Below, piece by piece: positions 34,605 to 39,116 of a stretch of DNA of 39,116 nt. The stretch is taken from positions 543,206 through 582,321 of the forward strand of contig NW_003151255.1 in NCBI RefSeq assembly GCF_000003605.2, read 5' to 3'. The notes under the pieces were generated by a model, which saw nothing but the letters and a program-made list of their open reading frames with translations, did no database searches and had not been told where the DNA came from. The DNA is from Saccoglossus kowalevskii. Its lineage: Eukaryota; Hemichordata; Enteropneusta; Harrimaniidae. Numbering within the stretch: position 1 is the stretch's first letter; every line of letters begins with the position of its first letter. A program made the translations under genes and the position numbers.

Positions 34605-37600
34605 TTACTGGATCCATTTACCAATCAGGATTTCTATGGTCTTCCTGGCTTGTTTCAACTGTGGGAGATCATCTGCTTTCTCTGGATACATGTTTGCACA
34701 GTGTGCTGTACCTGGAGTAAAATAACACAAATTAAAGTGAGCTGCGCCATGTTACACATCTCAAATCCATCCAAGGTTATTTCCCTGACATGGTATATCA
34801 TGGTATAAAGACAGTAAGCTGAACATGTGCACCAATTTGCTTATTGATCCGATTTAAATGTGGCAGACTAGCAGCAATTTTTAAATGTGTTTGCAATTGT
34901 TTCTCAAAGATCATCAACTGCTGTGCTATTGGGGCATGTCTGTGTTGTGTTGTGATCTGATCTGCTCGACTGGCAACTAAAAGTGGCAAGCATAAATCAC
35001 ATTACCATTATACACTGCATACCTTTAATATAGATGGCAGTGACAGACTGTGATACGTCTTGTGTTATTCCCAGGGCATGCCATGGATCAATAGAACCAT
35101 TAGGAAACACAACATTGTTGGTCTTCAGGCCCAGCCCACCATAGTTTGTATTTGTGCTCTTGATACCAGCTGTAAGGGTTGTCTGGTTGAACTGTTTACC
35201 ATAAATGTCTTGGCACTGCTGTAGTGAAAAGCTGTCGTGGAGATTATAAAACAAGCCGACTTAGCAGTCATGTTTGAACACTCTACTTTTGTAGTATTTC
35301 TACATATAAGTTAAGTTTACCTAAATGCCTACCATTTCTGAAATGAAAACCTGGAAATCGTTTTGATGATTATTTTACTTTTACAAACCAAAAAAATATT
35401 GCACAATGGTGAAACAGTGTTGACACTACAAATGCAATGCTTGTTAATTAATTCACCATAAAAATAATTGATAAAGTGTAACTATAGTAACATCTGATTG
35501 GAGGGAAAAATGAAGTGCATAGTTAAAGGCCCAGGTATACTATAAATACGCTCCTAAACAATAGGGATTATTTCCTTGCTTGTCATACTGTAGTAAACGG
35601 CTCCAGCCAAGCTCCGGTGAAAACGTGTTTCTCGAACTTACATGTCTATTATGTCGTGCCAAAGTGGATGCATGTGACTATGAATATCACAGCAGTGACT
35701 GTGTGTAATATTTATGACAATAAATAGTGTACGAGCTGAGATTTTGGCGGATAAAAGTAAAAAAACATGAACTGGGGAAAGGGACGCACGACTAATCTTG
35801 AATAATTACTACTGTCAATCAAAGTCACGTGATGTTGGACCACTGAAACAGGATGCTCATAGGCTATGCAAGTGATTAACACCATGAATTAGAATAGCCA
35901 CACCTCCAATTCACACTTGCCCTGGGCAAGTGAATTGGGCCTTTAAATATCACAGTGAAAATAAAATTCTGGCAGCCATGTTTAATTTGTATTACCGCAT
36001 TCAATACCTAAACACCCAGAATGCACTATTCCCACAGTACTACTGTAAAATATTTATTTTAGCTAGAATTAATTTTCGCTGAATAGACTTTTTGGTTTTT
36101 TTGTATGTAATTTATTTTCAGTGATTTTTGACAAGTTGAATGTAAAATATAGGAAAAAAAGTATATTCGCTGGATTTTATTTTAAATGAATCATTCCTGC
36201 AGTGAAAATAGCAAAAATTAATTCCAAGCGAAAATAAAGTATTTTACAGTAATTTGTTACATGTACAAGAGCGTGGGAGGACGGCGATATCTGATTCAGG
36301 TAATGTCATAACATCCCCAATTCATCAAATATATTTATATTTATATATACATAACATGAGAGTATACATACCTAAGAGGAAAATTATGACCAAATGGTTG
36401 ATTTATTGCATCAGATGTCTGATAGTAACCAAACTCTGTACATGTCTGATATACCCATTGTTTCCCTACAGGAAGTATTAAATTAGTATGAGTTCTCAGC
36501 ATTCTGGGATATTAGTGTGATCTATATTTGCATTATTTTGAATGTATGGAATATATCTCACAATCATTCTTTTGCCACAAGCAATGATTTTATTAGTCAC
36601 TTACGTGATCATTGTCAACTTTGCTGAAAACAAGTCATAACTCTCCAACAATGAATGTTAAAACTATGGCTAATGAAAAGTTGCCATTTTATACAATGAA
36701 ATATCCCTTGATAGCTTGTTAAGCTGTGAATATCCTTGAAATATCTACTTATGACCGATTCCAGTTAGTTTATTTGTAATGCCAAAATACATTTTAACCA
36801 AAAAAGTACCTCAGACATCTGTTGACACATCAAACTCATTGTTTTGATTTTTATAAATATTTATAAATTTCACAATTCCAACTGAAACGAGAGGTTTCAA
36901 TTGGCTGATGAAATAACATTGCGACCTTTTCATGTGGATCATTGTGCACTGGACAGCGCTTAATGTTGATTGGCTGGTTGAATTCAACTGTCATTGAAGC
37001 TTATAAAAGTCAAGGGAAAAGGTTAAATCGTGTCAACAGTAAAAAGAGTTGTGTTATTTTAAATTTACCACTAGTGAATTATTCAGGGTACCATGTAGTG
37101 TACAACAAACAAACAATTATTTGAATAGACACACCTCCTTCTGCTGCACTACTATTCCAACTATTCTGCCTCATTTCTTGTATCATGTTATCGTAGCTGA
37201 TGTCCAGACACTTGGTTTGATAAGTCTGCAACATCAGTGTATTGACTGCAGCATACCTATGTAATGGATCACCAATGGATTCATCCACCATGATATCACA
37301 TAGTGTGTCCAGAGTTATATTAGTACCTACAGCACCCTGTATAAGGAAGTTAAACATCAGTAAGACCATGTTCGTGCCTTCGGTGAAAAATGGTCGTTGC
37401 AAACACTTTTGTGTTCTAAATTACTCTTTATTATATGGCTGTTTTAAATTCTGTCCATAGACATTTGAAGTAACAAGCTTCATTTTTTAATTATGAACCA
37501 CAATTATTCATTTTGAATTTCTACAAAACGGCCATCAAAGAAGGGTTCAATACTATAGGGATATTGCAAAGTCATTATTTGACTTTCGTTGTTTATTTGA

Positions 37601-38874
37601 TGGAAACTTTCATTCTGCAAAATATCATAATGCTTTTTGAAATTTCTGCATTTCAATCCATCGCCTGGTGACACCGTTATATACCATTTATATCACCTAT
37701 CCCATAGAGACAATGTACATATATCATATGGAAAGTCATATTTTTGACAAAGTTATATATGCACAGATTTCCACCAAGGTACAAGGTTTTGAAATTTTGT
37801 TGTATCAATTAACACATTGGTAATGCTGTTAGAAGCCGTGGAACGTGATGTATGGTATAAAACATTATTGTTAGGTTTAGAAATTTCCATTCCTAGGATG
37901 ATAACCATGTTTTTTTTTTTTTGCTTTACTCATCATTTACTTTTTTTTTTTTTTTTTTATACTTCTTTTTTTTTTCTCTATACTTTATTGTACACTTTTG
38001 TCAAGATCCTAATAAGGATACGATTACAATAAAGATTATTATTATTATTATTATCATCAAATAAGTGTCAGATTTCATTTATGTAGTTTTTTTCTGCCAT
38101 TGGCTCTGTGGGATATTCTTTCCTGTGCAGACTTGTATTCTGTACCAAGAGGTAACCTACTCCATGATGTTGCCATGGGACCAAAATGTTTCTACATTGA
38201 CACTTAGGCGTAGATTTCAGAAAATACATATATTTTTTTTTTTAATACAGCATAGTATTACCATATCAAGAGTTTAATCAGGGCAAGACCAAGAATTTAT
38301 AAGATAAGATTATTTGCATATTTGATATTTATATATGCAATTACTGAATCATTATTGAATGATATCCATGTACACATCATTCAATATTTTTCTGACATCA
38401 CAGAATACAACAGATAATTAGAAAAGTTTGATTGTGAAAACGGCAATTCAAAATGGCAAACAAATATGTACGCATTCAGCAAATGCGTAAAAATACGAGC
38501 AAAAAACAGCCTGAGATGAACACTAATCATTTCATTCACAATATTTACATTTACATTATGTAAATTTTAAAAAATCTAATTTGGTTTTGCAGTTTTGCAA
38601 TCATCTCATAACTCGTTCAACTTGAAATCTGCTCTTTATCACATTATAGACAAGTTATATATACCATTATCTTAATTTACAGCCATGTATAATTAACACA
38701 CTTCAACAGAAAAGTTTCATCCAATGCATTACCCCAGTAGATATAGAAATCTCATTTACCTCAAACTCTCTGTTGTCTCTATTATACTGCACAACTCCTT
38801 CAAAATTACCAGACACTAAGCTGTGGAAATTTTGCACATCTTTTAATTCTGTTGAATTGATTGGTCCACATACT
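34605..38874 (-). CDS. Serine carboxypeptidase family S28, PRSS16-like (3' five exons; 5' part off-window)
   Basis: Minus-strand coding exons: 38874-38760, 37336-37135, 36465-36372, 35231-35023, 34711-34605. Phases agree at each junction, giving about 241 C-terminal residues; the first visible exon starts in phase 2, so the gene continues past the right edge. S28 enzymes (PRSS16, PRCP, DPP7) are secretory or lysosomal alpha/beta-hydrolase peptidases cleaving after proline or acting as carboxypeptidases. Visible landmarks are [16 protein letters not shown], the acid and cysteine-containing [30 protein letters not shown] with the presumed catalytic Asp, and [15 protein letters not shown] with the presumed catalytic His. 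The Ser nucleophile (GGSY-type motif) must lie upstream, outside the window. DPWH favours the thymus-specific PRSS16 branch over PRCP, but this is tentative. Intron 35232-36371 holds two short transposon relics. Confidence 0.94.
35527..35942. mobile_element. Second TTAA-flanked element, 416 bp
   Basis: TTAA lies on both sides (35523-35526 and 35943-35946). The ends are short inverted repeats, AGGCCCAG on the left and TTGGGCCT on the right. Near the right end a second hairpin is formed by CAATTCACACTTGCCC and GGGCAAGTGAATTG. No open frame of note. The TTAA flanks suggest a piggyBac-like non-autonomous element of a different family from the one at 5957. It lies in an S28 gene intron. Confidence 0.75.
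36041..36251 (+). mobile_element. Inverted-repeat element with TACTGTAAA ends, copy 3
   Basis: Left end TACTGTAAAATATTTATTTT; right end reverse-complemented TACTGTAAAATACTTTATTT. The inverted similarity extends through GAATTAATTTT(C/T)GCT, about 40 bp at each end. The body is the reverse complement of the copy at 24429-24649. It lies in the same S28 intron as the TTAA element at 35527. Confidence 0.8.
37911..38053 (+). repeat. T-rich tract and retroelement-like tail with (ATT)n
   Basis: Several T runs of 10 to 18 bases are followed by AAGATCCTAATAAGGATACG, ATTACAATAAAG and (ATT)6 at about 38035-38053. A similar string, AAAATCCTAATGGGGATACG with an ATT-rich end, occurs at 27112-27160. Such endings resemble the 3' tails of non-LTR retroelements, which is inference only. 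It lies in an S28 gene intron. Confidence 0.5.
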
Positions 38875-39116
38875 CTGTAAAATTAATTGTATTAAACAAT
38901 CAAATGTTGTTAATAAAAATAATTAATAAAAATAATACAACAAATAAATTTTTCTCCAGATATTTGATATATTTGTGTCCCTCATTGCAACTACTTATTT
39001 GCAATAAATCAAATTCTGATGAATATAATTAAATGAACTTAGTGCTCAGTTTAATGCGAAAGAAAATGAGTCTTAAAAAAAAAATGCATTCTAGTCAGCA
39101 TAGATACGACAAAAAA

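Noticed and set aside
34798-34989. Minus-strand open frame between the last two S28 exons
   Set aside because: The flanking exons join in phase without it ([10 protein letters not shown]), and its residues match nothing in the S28 fold.
35232-35254. Longer version of the S28 exon starting at the open-frame start at 35254
   Set aside because: The AG before 35231 is the only acceptor that keeps phase with the preceding exon (..NFPL-S-FSLQQC..); sequence upstream of it is intron.

Overview
The window is animal nuclear DNA. It is AT-rich, its genes are split into small exons with GT-AG introns, and it is dense in short transposon-derived repeats. The predicted proteins resemble vertebrate orthologues closely over their conserved cores, while introns are short and repeat families are unfamiliar. 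A marine invertebrate (hemichordate, cephalochordate or lophotrochozoan) fits best, but the species cannot be fixed from the sequence. I see no bacterial or organellar signature, tRNA or rRNA.

Five protein genes could be rebuilt exon by exon, with reading phase agreeing at every junction. Left to right they are: (1) a three-exon gene on the minus strand (7975-10454) for a 272-residue protein with three U1-type C2H2 zinc fingers, ZNF385/ZMAT-like; (2) a seven-exon phospholipid scramblase gene on the plus strand (14286-19442, 245 residues); (3) a seven-exon gene on the minus strand for eIF4E2/4EHP, the mRNA-cap-binding translational repressor (21464-28836, 226 residues); (4) a six-exon gene on the plus strand for Mediator subunit MED4 (29045-32555, 256 residues); (5) the last five exons of a serine carboxypeptidase of family S28, PRSS16-like, on the minus strand (34605-38874), whose start lies beyond the right edge.

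Nothing suggests a shared pathway; this is ordinary gene packing. eIF4E2 and MED4 are head to head with 208 bp between start codons, which looks like a compact bidirectional promoter with an NRF1-like palindrome, an inverted CCAAT box and a YY1-like element over the MED4 start. Scramblase/eIF4E2 and MED4/S28 are tail to tail.

The rest is repeats. The left end carries a 2.4-kb minisatellite of about 59 copies of a 41-bp unit with higher-order structure. Several families of short inverted-repeat elements are spread through introns and spacers: a TTAA-flanked family with five copies, a second TTAA-flanked element, a TA-flanked element, a family with TACTGTAAA ends (one copy apparently seeding a 21-bp tandem array), and a 108-bp hairpin element. 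Further dispersed pairs, a roughly 160-bp tandem array and simple repeats complete the inventory. No new multi-gene system was found; the most notable features are the repeat architecture, transposon insertions close to splice sites, and the bidirectional promoter.
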